The notes below the pieces were generated by a model. That model was not told where the DNA came from. It saw only the letters and a list, made by a program, of their open reading frames with translations, and did no database searches. DNA of 64,000 nucleotides from Ligustrum vulgare. Lineage: Eukaryota; Streptophyta; Magnoliopsida; Lamiales; Oleaceae. This document shows positions 22,858 through 35,539 of this stretch, piece by piece. The stretch lies in the NCBI GenBank assembly GCA_963555705.1, contig OY743183.1:46427466-46491465 (forward strand). The letters run 5' to 3'. The translations under genes and the position numbers were made by a program. Numbering within the stretch: the stretch's first letter is position 1; the number at the start of each line of letters is the position of its first letter.

Positions 22858-25800
22858 ATGACGTCACATGGACATGACGATATTAACAGTGGAAGCAACA
22901 CAGTTGGTACCGGTGTACCAAATCCTACAATGACTGCGGTGAACCCTGTTGAGACCTCGACTGTCGTTCCTCCCGTGGATGGGACACTTGGTGGCGGTAT
23001 TCCTCATATTGGAGTGAACCCTACTTTGCCTACGGCTGCGGCCTCGGCAATTCAATTTGGCACAATACCTTTGCCAGTACCTAGGGCTGCGGCCTCGGTA
23101 CCTTTGCCATCGTTTCCGGCTCCATTTCCTGTGAATCATGCGATTCGACCGGACAAATTTGCGGGGACTGATTTTATGACATGGAAAAACAAGATGATTT
23201 TTTATCTTACAACTTTGGGCCTTGCACGTTTCCTCACCGAGGATGCCCCTGTTCTGGCTGAAAACGACACTGATTTGCATAGGCGTGCTGCTTGGGATGC
23301 ATGGAAAAGTGCTGATTTTCTGTGCCGCAACTATGTCCTGGATGGCCTACAGAATTCTCTGTATCACGTGTATGTGGTAAAGAAATCTGCTAAGGAGCTT
23401 TGGGAGTCCTTAGAAAAGAAGTACAAGACCGAGGATGCTGGGTCTAAGAAATTCTTAGCCAGTCGGTGCATGGACTTCAAAATGGTGGATACACGTTCAG
23501 TGGTGAGCCAAGTGCAGGAGTACCAAGTGCTTTTGCAGGAAATGTATGCTGAGGGTTTGACTATGTCAGAATCCCTACAAGTGGCTACTGCTATTCACAA
23601 GCTACCTCCTCAGTGGAAGGCTTTCAAAAGCTATTTGCAGCATAAGCGGAAAGAGATGTCTTTCGAGGATTTAATTATTAAGCTGCGAATTGAGGAGGAT
23701 AACAAATTGGCTGAACGTAAATCAGAGAATTCTTACTCTGAAAAGGCTAATGTACTGGAGCACGGCCAGAGTTCTGGTACCAAGAAAGGTCAATCTTTTA
23801 AAGCCAAGCAGGGTAATGGGAATCGAAATGATAAAAAACAGGCCATGAAAGGGTCTCAGTTGAAGCCTACTGGTGGGGTAGGAAAGAAGGCCAAGTTCCT
23901 GTTCAATGGAAAGTGCTTCAATTGTGATAAAGTTGGGCACCGATCAGCTGACTGCCGCCAGCCTCGGAGGGATAACAAGCAGCGTCCTCAAGCTAATATG
24001 GTTGGAAATGAGAGAGATCATCTCTCAGATGACATGTCTGACCTAAACCTTACAGCGGTGATTAGTGAGGTTAACTTGGTGGGATCTAACCCAAAGGAGT
24101 GGTGGCTGGACACTGGGGCCACTTGCCATGTCTGCTCCAACAGGAGCATGTTCACTACTTTTACACCAGTTACAAATGGTGAAAAAAATTTCATGGGAAA
24201 CTCCGCAACATCTGAAGTGCTGGGTAAAGGCAAGGTGATCCTGAAGATGACCTCTGGTAGAGAGCTTACTCTGACCAATGTGCTGTATGTGCCAGAGATT
24301 CGCAAGAATCTGGTTTCTGGGTCTCTTCTGAGCAAGAATGGTTTCCGCATGGTCATTGAAGCGGATAAGCTGGTGATTACCAAAATAGGAGTTTATGTTG
24401 GGAAAGGCTACATGACTGATGGCCTATTTAAATTAAATGTAATTGCTGTAACCCCAACTGTTATGAATAATGAGAAAACTCCTTCTGTTTACGTGCTTGA
24501 GTCTCCTAATCTGTGGCATGGTAGATTAGGTCACGTAAATTATAATGCAATTCGTAGGCTAAGCAAGCTAAACTACTTGCCTAGGTTTCAAATTGATTCG
24601 AATCACAAATGTGAAACCTGCGTTGAGGCAAAACTTACAAGGTCTTCGTTTCTTAGTATTGAAAGAAGTACCGAGCCGTTGGGACTAGTCCACAGTGATG
24701 TGTGTGACTTAAAATTTGTCCAAACAAGAGGCGAAAATAAGTATTTTATTACTTTTGTCGACGATAGCACGAGATATTGTTATGTGTACTTGCTTAAAAG
24801 CAAAGACGAAGCTATCGATAAATTCATTCTTTATAAGAATGAAGTTGAAAATCAACTTAGCAAGAAAATAAAGGTGCTGCGAAGTGATCGTGGTGGTGAA
24901 TATGAATCACCATTTGGTGAATTTTGTACTAAGCATTGAATAATTCACCAAACCACTGTACCTTATTCACCTCAGCAGAACGGAATCGCTGAGCGTAAGA
25001 ATCGAACGTTAAAAGAAATGATGAATGCTATGTTGATTAGTTCTGGATTACCACAAAATATGTGGGGAGAAGCTATTCTTTCTGCGAATTACATTTTAAA
25101 TAAAGTGTTAAGAAAGAATATGGATAAGACTCCGTATGAACTTTGGACAGGCCGAACACCTTCGTACAAATACTTACGAATGTGGGGGTGTCTTGCGAAG
25201 GTCGCAGTGCCTCCTCCCAAGAAGGTCAAGATTGGACCTAAGACAGTTGACTGTGTGTTCATTGGCTATGCACAAAATAGTAGTGCATACAGGTTTCTTG
25301 TGCATTATTCGAATGTACCTGATATTGATCCGAAAACGATCATGGAGTCTAGGAATGCACAATTCTTTGAGAATAATTTTCCTTGTAAATCTCCTAAACA
25401 GTTAACTCCTATTAAACGGACTATGGAATCTTCTGCTTCTGGAAACAGTAAAGATCCAGTGGAAGAAGGTGAGGATGAGCTTAGACGAAGTAAAAGGACC
25501 AAAACTTCTAAGACATTTGGCCCTGATTTTCTCACATATTTGATGGAGAATGATCCGCAAAGCTATAAAGAAGCTATATCTTCTCCCGATGGTCATCTGT
25601 GGAAAGAAGCCATCAAGAGTGAAATTGATTCTATCCTACAGAATCATACCTGGGAATTAGTAGATCTTCCTCCGGGCTGTAAGCCTTTGGGCTACAAGTG
25701 GATCTTCAAGAAGAAGATGAAAGCGGATGGATCCGTTGATAAATATAAAGCTCGGCTAGTAATCAAAGGTTATAAGCAAAAAGAAGGCTTAGATTACTTT

Positions 25801-27126
25801 GATACTTATTCTCCTGTGTCGAGAATAACATCTATCCGGATGATAATTGCTATTGTGGCCTTACGAAATCTGGAAATACATCAGATGGATGTAAAAACAG
25901 CTTTCCTAAATGGAGATTTGAATGAAGAAATCTACATGGAGCAACCAGAAGGGTTTTCGGCTCCAGGTCAAGAAAGGAAAGTCTGTAGATTGGTTAAATC
26001 ACTTTATGGGCTAAAGCAAGCGCCGAAGCAATGGCATGAGAAGTTTGATAATGCTATGCTTTCTAGTGGTTTTAGAATCAATGAGTGCGACAAGTGTGTA
26101 TATGTTAAGGACACTAATGATGGATATGTCATACTGTGTCTGTATGTCGATGACATGCTCATTGTCGGCAGTTCTGATAAGATTATCAAAGCCACTAAGA
26201 ATATGTTAAACTCAAAGTTTGACATGAAAGATATGGGTCTCGCGGATGTCATTTTGGGAGTGAAAATTACTCGAACTCCGAATGGACTTGTATTATCTCA
26301 ATCTCATTATATTGATAAGATACTAGACAAGTTCAACAAATCAGATTCCACTGTGGCCAGGACTCCAGTGGATTTGAGTCTCCATTTATCCAAGAATACT
26401 GGTGACGGCGTGTCACAGTTAGAATATTCTCGGATAATAGGGAGTTTAATGTATTTAATGACTTGTACGAGACCAGACATAGCATACTCAGTTAGCAGAC
26501 TGAGTCGCTACACGAGTAACCCAGGTGCTATCCACTGGAAAGCTATTTTCAGGGTGTTACATTATTTGAGATACACTCGTGATTTTGGACTGCATTATTC
26601 TAGATACCCTGCAGTAATCGAAGGGTATGCTGATGCAAATTGGATATCAGATATGTCTGACTCCAAGTCTACTAGTGGATATGTCTTCACTCTTGGTGGT
26701 GCAGCTGTCTCTTGGAAATCGTCCAAACAAACTTGCATCGCAAGATCTACAATGGAATCAGAATTTATCGCGTTGGATAAAGCAGCTGAGGAAGCAGAGT
26801 GGCTTCGGCAGTTTGTTGAGGATATTCCAAGATGGTCAAAGCCTGTGCCTGCAATTTGTGTTTATTGCGATAACCAATCAGCAATTGGCAGGGCACAGAG
26901 CAATATGTATAATGGTAAGTCTCGACATATTCTAAGACGACATAATACCATTCGACAACTACTCTCACAAGGTATTATCGCTCTAGACTATGTGAAGTCA
27001 AAGGATAATATTGCGGATCCGCTAACCAAAGGGTTAACTCGTGAGCTAGTTGTTAAAGCATCGAGGGGAATGGGCTTGCAGCCTATGACGTTGAAAGGTG
27101 TTATGGTGGAAACCCAACCTAGCTGA
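22858..27126 (+). pseudogene. Copia gag-pol polyprotein with one in-frame stop
   Basis: A single frame of 1423 codons (including the final stop) is broken only by TGA at 24937-24939. Domains in order: gag ([15 protein letters not shown] near residue 100; body to about 290), CCHC zinc knuckle [14 protein letters not shown] (about 352-365), aspartic protease [12 protein letters not shown] (about 415-426), GAG-pre-integrase WHGRLGHVN (about 554), integrase HHCC and DDE residues (HSDVCDL, VDDST, then [13 protein letters not shown] after the stop), reverse transcriptase ([20 protein letters not shown] as the YVDD box near 26140-26155), and RNase H ([21 protein letters not shown]). The stop replaces a residue between the second and third integrase acidic positions, so full-length Pol cannot be made without readthrough. 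The copia lineage is not certain; Tork-like is possible. Confidence 0.95.
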
Positions 27127-27649
27127 ATGGAGATCCCAGGATCTAGGTTCAAAAGGACAACTAAACCATGTATATCTGTGTAAATCATTGAGAAGGTTCT
27201 CCTTCTGCTCATTCCTATGGTGCTTGCAGTGATTGAAAGATGCAGGTTAAGCTATGCTTTTAATGACTCTTAAGCGTGGTGGTGAAACGCTGAGTTAAGA
27301 GGTCACCTATGTAAGTGTGAAGTGGGGCCGCTTCTATAAGGATTGGGAAGGCTACATCCTTGAACAAACACTTGCAGAACCAGGCGACGTGTTCATGGCC
27401 AAAACGAACACAACTTTGAGAACTACGCTGTGTCTAGAATGATCCTGTGTGAGATCTATTGTCTTGGTTTACACAAATGGCAAAACAGTTCAAGGAATCA
27501 GATCCACTGGTTGGCTAGTAATACCCAATAGGTTTCACAAGGGAAGGTTTAAAGCTAAATGCTACCTATCCTATGCAGGATTGATTCGTTTACTCTCTCT
27601 TTGGCTCCTGAGTCTTCAATTTTCACAAATTTTCATTCATGTGGGGGAT

Positions 27650-28202
27650 TGTTGGAAATTTCATCAGTTTGCAGTTTGAATTCATCGGTCAGTTTCAGTT
27701 TGCAAATTTCATATTGAATGAAAATTATAACTCCATCAGTTTTCTAATGGCATCAGTTTCACAGCCAGCCATCTAATGGCATCAGTTTCACAGCCAGCCA
27801 TATATTTCACCCGTTTCCATCTGCACCAGTTTCAAATTTTGCTTAAATGGAAATTAATGGCTTTGGCCTATAAATAGCCTCATTCTCGGATGGAAAATAT
27901 AAATACAGAAATATAGCAAACACGGAAAAAAAAAATATTCAGCATCCTCCGTTTCTACAGCAAATTTCTTTTCCTCTTCTTCCTTCCTTCCTTGCAAAGT
28001 TCTTTGACAGTTAACACAGCCAGTTCGACAGGCGGTTAACGTAGTGCAACGCGAACCGACAACCGATTGTATCCTGGGAATCGAACACCGATCAAAACCT
28101 CGTGCACCCCGGTGAGGCGGCGAATTCGATTTAAGGAAACCGTGTGAACACGGGCCTTCGGTTTGATTTATTTATTTGATTATCTAACATTTTTACCCAA
28201 CA
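27650..28202 (+). repeat. 3' LTR of the 21.4-kb copia element
   Basis: 553 bp, preceded by the polypurine tract GTGGGGGAT and followed by the TSD GACAG. Differences from the 5' LTR include a few substitutions near 27870-27905 and a shorter A-run near 27925. Confidence 0.95.
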
Positions 28203-28567
28203 GACAGTACCTAGAAACCCTTCTTCTCCAAGAAATGCATAACACTATTTAGGTAATGCTTTTGTATATTTTTTATTAATTTAATGTCCTCTGTGTTTGA
28301 TCAAAAATTTGTTTACAATGAAAAGGATAACACCCTTTTACGAGTAGATTATTTTGAAAAAAGTAGTTATTCATTTTTTTTTATGAAGAAATTTGAACCA
28401 GATATACATATACAGCTCCACCTAAGAAAGTTCTTGTTGATGATGGATATATGGATGCACAACAACAGCCATGATTGAATCAATTCAGCAAAAGTCTTGC
28501 TTTCTTTTTTAATGTTTAGTACTGTTGCTTTAGCTAATGATTGATTTTCATTGAAGAGTTTTCATTG
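28203..28567. other. Short unique-looking stretch between copia and CACTA-like elements
   Basis: This is AT-rich sequence. A small frame ending in a stop near 28474 (APPKKVLVDDGYMDAQQQP) follows an acceptor-like CAG and could be a last-exon remnant, but nothing identifies it. Confidence 0.3.
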
Positions 28568-28587
28568 CTACTACAAAAATGGGCTTT

Positions 28588-28895
28588 TGCAACATTTAAA
28601 TGACAATATTTGCTAATTGAATATTGCTAAAAGTGGTTTACCGCAACATTTTGTAATTGAATGTTGCATTTGATATAAATATTTGAGATTTTTCCATTTT
28701 TGCAACGTTTAAAAATTGTTGCGATAAGTTGGAATTTTTGCAACACTCAAATTAAGTTTTGGCAACGTTTAAAAAACGTTGCAATAGGCTGTCTATTGCA
28801 ACGTTTTTAAAAACGTTGCAATATACATCCTATTGCAACGTTTTTTAAGCGTTGCAATAGGCTGTCTATTGCAACGTTTGAAAAACGTTGCCAAA
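28588..28895. repeat. Left subterminal array of palindromic GCAACGTT units
   Basis: Repeated TTGCAACGTTT...AAACGTTGCAATAGG units form near-perfect palindromes, clearest at 28760-28890. They mirror the array at the right end of the same element. Confidence 0.85.
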
Positions 28896-29068
28896 TTTTA
28901 GTGACATTTAGAATCATTACTAAATTTTATGATTGTTCCAAATGCCACAAATTATTATATCCATACAAAAGAAAATAAAAATATAATTTATTTATAATTT
29001 AGTGACAATTAAAACTCTCACTATCCAAACATCTATGTATGAATTTTGCCTTTATTTAAATGCTTTAT

Positions 29069-29460
29069 CACTACAAGAAAATTTTGTTTTCTCTACAAAT
29101 AATGCGCATACAAAATGAGATTTGAATATAAAGATTATTTTCTCCACAAAATGAGATTTTTGTAGGGGCAACAAAATGGCACCAAATATATGTATACTAA
29201 GCCTACAAAATTCTGCCTATAAAATTAAATTTGTAGGTGGAATTTCTTTTTTCTCACAAAAATAATTTTTCTTAGGAATAGATTTTAACCTACAAAATTT
29301 TAGAAGACAAATTTTAATTAGTAGCGTGGGTTTATTTTTCCCTACAAATTTAACATTAATTTATAGAAGTATTTTTCATAACATAAGATATATCTTTTGA
29401 CAAAAAAAGAATTCACCCATTTGTAGGCTAAAAATCAAAGACAAATCTCATTTTTTTTTA
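29069..29460 (+). repeat. Orphan CACTA terminus with CCTACAAA subterminal repeats
   Basis: CACTACAAGAAAATTTTG at 29069 is a canonical plant CACTA terminal sequence. It is followed by scattered copies of CTACAAA and TTTGTAGG. The partner end was not found within the window, so this is either a truncated nested CACTA element or a relic end. Confidence 0.5.
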
Positions 29461-29635
29461 CTAGTTCCTAAAAATAAAAAATAAAAAAAAAATAAAAAAA
29501 AATAAAAAATTAATAGAAAAAATAATAAAAAATCTAAATTTAATGGAAAAGGAAATCTCAATCTCCCTTCCAAAATTTATCACAAATTCCCTCCATACAA
29601 AATATGCCCTAAACAACAAAACCGCCCAGCAGCAT

Positions 29636-31533
29636 TGTAACACCCCAATTTTAAAATCTAAAACCAAGGCGTGTTAACTTCCATTCACATTTTATGCGGA
29701 AATAAATCGTTTAAACATTTAAATGCGGAAACAAATCATTTAAAAACTTCAACCTTTTCATTCTCTATTCTAAAGTTTTACAAAAATCTCGACAGAGTCT
29801 CCTCTATAACTTGGACATAACCAACCTGTAGAAGGATATTATACCTACAATACACATACAATTCTCAACCCATTCAAATCCAACATTCAACCACAATTCC
29901 AAAATTCAACTTCAACATCAATTCCCCAAACTCCTCAACCAAAATAACTTGAAGTATAAATTTATAAACTCATGAAACATGATAAAAACTAATCACAGGG
30001 AAATACCATAACTTATTTTTAACTAAGAACCGACAAACTAATTCAAAATGATTTATCAAATTTAAAAGAATAACCAATAAACACTTAAATTAAATCATTA
30101 AATTAAATTTTCAATAATTCAAGTCGGGTACTGTCTGAGCCTGCCGTCACGTGCTCTCCTCTAATCATCGAACTTTCATCACCTGAAATGTTGGGGAGGG
30201 ATTGGGGTGAGCTAAAGCTCAGTAAGTAAACTTTATGCATGAATGCATGCTTATGATATGAATGCTTTAAACTTTGAAATATGTATCCCCATTCACTTTA
30301 ACCTTTCAAAACTTTCAACATTTCGAACTTTCACTTAACATTTCAAAACTTTCACTTAACATTTCAAACTTTCACTTCATTCCATCGTGAGCTCACTTAA
30401 TGTAACTTCTAGTCAATCAGATAACAGTGGGCAATTCTTATTTGGAACCAGGTTAACTTTCACATTTCCACCGCAAAGCGGCTCATTCATTTCATTCCAC
30501 CGCAAAGCGGCTCATTCACTCCATTCCACCGCAAAGCGGCTCATTCACTTTATTCCACCGCAAAGCGGCTCATTACATTCGGGTACGCCGGTCCCCCCGC
30601 GCCCCATTTCCCACTCGCATCTTTCATGACATAGAAGTACACCCATTCTTTCAAAAAAAAAAACTTGGGATACATAATTTTTTAACAAACTTGCACCTTG
30701 ACACATTTCTTTCATTTAAAAACATTTCACTTCTCAATTTCGATGCCAATGCATGCTTGATGATGCAATGACATGATAATGTGCTTGCTTGAACATTCTT
30801 CTTAATAACATATACTTTCACAAAGTAAGTGAAATTCATCAAAGCAAGTAAGTTGCAAACAGCCATTTACACATTCCACATTTACATTTAACTTCTATGA
30901 AAATAGGGAAAGTTTACTTACTTGACGTCCTTAGCATTTACCGTTATCTGAATTTGCAAGTGGAGGAGCTTCGATTGCCCGTGTCGTCAATGTACCAAAA
31001 TCTTAGTTGCATCTATTCATTTAGTAAAATATACTTTCAGTTCAATTTGATCTATTCATCATTCCTTTAAACAAGTTAAAACAATAAATCTTCTTTCCCT
31101 TTTTCATTCTTGTGATCATTTATTCCAAACAAGGTATTAACATATATTAAATACTTCCATACAATACTCGAAAGCAAAGATTTAAACCATTCGACACAAC
31201 ATTTTAAGTTTAACTATTAAGGTACTTAAATTAAAACCAAAGTTTGAAAAACGTACACGACTTTATAATTTTCTCAAAATCTAGTAATTATAATTATTAC
31301 TCACGTTCACACAAAAATCATATTCGAAAATAAGGGATAAATTTCAATCCACGTTAGAAACTCTCATTTTTAAATTCAAACTCAAACTCAAATTTACATA
31401 ATTTAACCTAACATTATAAAATCCACTCCCATAAAGTCCCAACAATTTCACAAATCTTAAAAACCAACATATATCCAAACTTCACCCAAACAGTTAACTA
31501 AATTACAATTTTCATAAATCTCAAAAATCAGAA

Positions 31534-31613
<80 letters not shown>

Positions 31614-31859
31614 TTTAAAGCAAATCAGAAATTTATTTACGTTTATACCACTTTCCCAAATTCTAAAATTCTCAATTTAACCCTTCATTAAATTAGAAGA
31701 AAATCAATTAAACAAATCGATTTAAAAATTTTCGAATCCTATCATTAACGCATACATATAAATACTAAATACCTAAATTTAAAAACTGAAATCAATCAAT
31801 TAAATTTCGAAATCATACTTAGTCCGAATTTGAAAAATTACTGTGGGAATTACACACAC

Positions 31860-31923
<64 letters not shown>

Positions 31924-32976
31924 CAATACACACATACATAAGCATTACCAAATCCCCAAATTAGCAATTATAATTCGAAATCTAACCAAACTTAAAATCT
32001 GAAAATATAAAAAAAAAAATTATTATTATGGGGGCTATAATTCAAACTTTAACCAAACAGTCCACTAAGCTACCAATTTCATAATTTAAGTTTATAACAC
32101 AATCTATACATACATTTATATACATTACTCAATCTGAAAAGTTTGAAAATTACATACCAATATTCAACAATTATACATCCATGATGAACATTACTCAAAC
32201 CCAAAATTAGCCTAAAATTCGAAATCTACATACAAATAGAATCTGAAAATCTGAAGGTTTTACATATATACATACACAGTAATGTATATCTACACCTAAT
32301 ATCTTGATAGTTCAAACTGAATTTATATATAAATACAATATATACATACAATTCCATATATACATACAAAATCACATGTGTGTGTTGTGTGTGTGCGTTC
32401 GTGTGCAGTGTGCGTGACTGCGTGGGTGTGTGTGTGGTGCGTCGGCGAAGAGAAAGGGGAAGAGGGGGCTTACTGCCGGTGGGGTGGCGATCGAAGGCTG
32501 CGCGAGAGGGAGAGAAGTCGAGACAAAGAGTGAGAGATTGCGAGAGAGATCGGAGAGGGCGTGAGAGACCGTGAGTGAGATGTTAAAGGTAGGGTTAAGT
32601 ATAAACTTTTGGAATTTGCAATTTAGTCCTTCGACTCTCATAAATAGGTAATTTAAGTCCACATCCCTCAAATAAAATTCAAAGTGCCACTAAACTTTCC
32701 CCAATTCCTATTTAACACATTTAGGCCACTTTCAACTCAATTAAATAGAAAATAACAAGATTAATAAATAACGTTAATAATCACACATAAAATTGCACAT
32801 AGACAATATATGAACTTCTATTTGGCACATTGATCAAGACGGCATACAAGTCCTTTCACTGCAAAATAATTCAAATCATTGACATAAAATTTATCAAATT
32901 TAAAATTTATAATAACATTAATATAAATGTCACGTGAAATTTAAAGATGCACGTAACAATGAAAAACGGTATTACA
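29636..32976. mobile_element. 3.3-kb solo LTR, TSD AGCAT
   Basis: It starts TGTAACACCCC, ends GGTATTACA, and is flanked by AGCAT at 29631-29635 and 32977-32981. TG...CA ends with a 5-bp TSD and no internal coding region define a solo LTR, left by recombination between the two LTRs of a long-LTR element. The size suggests Ty3/gypsy, which is an inference. The same family occurs inverted at 43952-46852 (2.9 kb) and truncated at 34754-34975. It contains a minisatellite of CCGCAAAGCGG units (30468-30575), a (TA)n run (31538-31612) and a (TA)n(CA)n run (31852-31922), which explain part of the length difference. No protein is encoded. Confidence 0.88.
30468..30575. repeat. Minisatellite of CCACCGCAAAGCGGCTCATT units
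   Basis: Four head-to-tail units of about 29-30 bp, each holding the palindrome CCGCAAAGCGG / CCGCTTTGCGG. A shorter, more diverged array lies in the homologous solo LTR at about 45982-46085. Confidence 0.9.
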
Positions 32977-33480
32977 AGCATGCTCCATTTCCTTTCCTCT
33001 ATTCTGTCATTTCATCCTCCCCCAATTCCCCAGTCAAACTTCAAATCCCTCCGCCCTCCCCTCTCGACTCCTTCGACCTTCAGGCTTCGCCACCGCCACA
33101 GCACCGCTCCAGGCTTCCAGCAACCTACAGCTCCAGCTCCACAGCTCGTCCGCACGACCGCTCCCTGCTCCCCGCTCCAGCGCTCCTCCTCCTCCCCCTG
33201 CAGGCGCTGTCGCGCCGGTAGACCCTGACCCAGGTTCGTTTTCTTCACTTCTTCAGACTTCAATTCTTCTATTCTGAACTTCTTCAATAAATAATAGTTG
33301 TTTCATGTTTTTATGTTTAATTTTTTGCACTTTGCAATTGTAATTTGCAGGTTTAGAAAGAATTAGAATTTTTGAAATTTCAAATTAGACAAAGTTGCAG
33401 CTGAGCTTGATAAATTGCAGGTCCAGTTACCAGCAACAAAAGGTTAGTGCCTACTGCCTACTGCCTACTGCCTACAGCCA
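32977..33480 (+). other. GC-rich, pyrimidine-rich segment resembling a transcript leader
   Basis: The segment just after the solo LTR is unusually C-rich for this window (32990-33230). It contains plausible splice signals (CCCAG|GTTCG at about 33230; ACAAAAG|GTTAG at about 33440) and a short GCCTACT tandem run (about 33449-33475). It may be a 5' leader captured by the CACTA-like element. The Pro/Ser-rich open frames here are probably non-coding. Confidence 0.25.
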
Positions 33481-34099
33481 TAAGCCATTTTATTTAGTCT
33501 GTGACTGTTAGAGAATGTTTTTGGAATTTAATTTGATATTGATTTTGAATTTTTGGATTGAGATTGTGATATTGAGATTTTTAATTTGAGAATGTGATTA
33601 ACTGATTATAATCATTAGATAATATGATTTGGGCTTGGTCAATTTTAGATTGTTGTGATTTAGGTATTAAATTATCTGATTTTTAGAATTTTTACTTGAT
33701 GTTGAGAATATGATGTAGATTATAAATTTATATTATATGGCATTTTGTGATTTAGATTTTGGTGATTTCTAGAATGCGAATGTGGATTGAGTATTGATTA
33801 ACTTTGTTGCAACTTAGCTGCAAAATGGAACGATGCCAATCTGGCAAGAAACCAAAACTATTGATATCCTCATTTTTTCAGGAAAAAGGATAATCAACCT
33901 AGTGTCAGCACTTTAGGTCATTTATTAGAATATGTGTACCGACAACTTTGCATTTGACTTAGGCTTTGATTTTGTTTTTGTTTTAGATTTAGAACTTAGG
34001 TTTTAGAATGTGATTTGTAAAAAATGATATTAATATTATGTAAATGTGTTTTTAGGATTAGAATGTGATTTTAGGCTTAGAATGTAATTAACTTTGTTT

Positions 34100-34470
34100 G
34101 AGAATTCGATTTTCAATCTGGTCCTAAACTTCTGCATACGCATAAGGATAGGTACCAAACCAATAACTATCTCCTTAAAGATTTTTGCCAAATCTTCGTC
34201 ACGACCTAGATTGTTGACAAGAATTCCCGTCTTCCGAAGCTCTTTAACATCATCAGCATGATCAATGAGTGAATCCATTAGCCAAAGGGACCATCAGGAC
34301 ACATTTCATAAGCCACCAAGTTTAATAGCAAAGATTTTGTCATATCATCAACCATCAGAGGAAGCACAACCAAAACATACATTATATGAATTTTCTTGCA
34401 ATTATTAAGTGACAACGGAGGCTTCTCATCTATCTTTGATTTACCGTTGCTTCGAAATACTATTGAATTT
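34100..34470 (-). pseudogene. DUF247 gene fragment
   Basis: Read on the minus strand, the translation shows the DUF247 (UPF0481) C-terminal pattern. First comes LPLMVDDMTKSLLLNLVAYE (about 34380 to 34300), then, after a frameshift, MDSLIDHADDVKELRKTGIL and NNLGRDEDLAKIFKEI (34278-34160). DUF247 proteins are plant-specific, usually over 400 residues with a C-terminal membrane helix. Only about 100 codons remain here and the C-terminus is unlike the family. The fragment lies inside the CACTA-like element, consistent with gene capture. Confidence 0.7.
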
Positions 34471-34753
34471 TATGTTTTTTGTATTATCTCATGAATATGT
34501 TAAAATAGAATAGGGGCAGAAATGTTCACTTGATTATTGAATGATTTTGTGTGTCTAATTCGACATGTTCGTTTGTGGCTGTAAATTATTATAGCACTTT
34601 TTTTCATTAAACTGAGGTTTTTTTTTTTCTTTTTTATAGGAATTTGCTATTCTTAGTGTGTACTTGTAACGAGTTGCTACTAGTTTTTCTTTCTGTAATT
34701 TTAGATGCATTTAAATGACTTGAAAAACTATGTTAGAGTTTATTGTTGAATTT

Positions 34754-34975
34754 GTGATGTTCAGGAGTTAGGGATTGATGTTGGAAGTTGTTTGAGGTGT
34801 TGGTTTGATTTTTAAATTATTATGTTGGTTATGATATTTTTTTACAGGTTGACTAAGTCCAATTTATAGGGGAGGTTCTATCGAAATTTCTATAGAATTT
34901 TTTACAATAGAAGGGAAGGAAAGAGAAGTTAACACGTCTAAGTTTAGGTTTTACACTTTGGGTGAAAGCTCATTT
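34754..34975 (+). repeat. Truncated copy of the TGTAACACC solo-LTR family
   Basis: The AGGTTGACTAAGTCCAATTT core, followed by GTTAACACGTCTAAGTTTAGG, matches the last 200 bp of the solo LTR at 43952-46852 in the same orientation. The terminal TGTTACA is lost. Confidence 0.7.
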
Positions 34976-35539
34976 TCCTTGGGGGTAGATCTAGCATCTA
35001 GTTGACATCTGTCATCGATGCACTTCACGTCTCTGGTCTAGTAGATTGATTTAGGACAAGTCATATCAATTTCTATGAAATCACATTTGAAAGATATAAA
35101 TGTATTTTGCTTTTAACTCTATTTTTTATTTTTTCTACCATTTATTAAGTAAAGCGTGACATTCACTTATAACTTTGCTCAAATTTGTTATAGGTGTAAC
35201 TTTGAAGATGGACCGAATTTTGCGATCTAAAGGTGCGGTTATATTGCGGGATGAAGTTGATATTCCCGTAGTAAAATATTTCTTTTGTCAAATGATGATG
35301 TTCTTTTGCGAATTTGTTAAACATTATCAACACTGTCTTTCGTGGATTTGTTATTCTGTATTGTGGATTTATTAGACATTATCAAGACTTTATTTTGTAT
35401 GGATTTGAAAATTCATAATGTATTTACTTTTGTTTTTTATTTAAAGTACCATTTTAATGAAGTAATTACAAAAATTTGGGTTTTATAAATAATTTGTTCA
35501 ATAATATTTTAAAAAAATATATACATATATAAATATAGT

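Larger units (their letters stand above)
21373..28202 (+). mobile_element. Nearly intact Ty1/copia retrotransposon, TSD GACAG
   Basis: The element is 6830 bp and flanked by GACAG at 21368-21372 and 28203-28207. LTRs are 21373-21929 and 27650-28202, both starting TGTTGG and ending CAACA. By eye they differ at about a dozen positions plus a small indel (about 2-3%), which suggests a fairly recent insertion. The LTR contains TATAAATAG (a TATA box) at 21592-21600 and a short internal duplication ending in CACAGCCAGCC. A polypurine tract GTGGGGGAT lies at 27641-27649. No usual tRNA-Met PBS is visible after the 5' LTR. The 930-nt leader is T-rich. Confidence 0.96.

Noticed and set aside
22864..24383. 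Antisense open frames over the copia gag-pol (138 and 121 codons)
   Set aside because: They are shadows of the sense frame and match no known protein.
30468..30575. Regularly spaced repeats that could suggest a CRISPR-like array
   Set aside because: The units are adjacent minisatellite repeats without unique spacers, in a plant solo LTR.
32934..33287. Pro/Ser/Arg-rich overlapping open frames on both strands
   Set aside because: They reflect a C-rich sequence, overlap each other in several frames, and show no recognisable domain.
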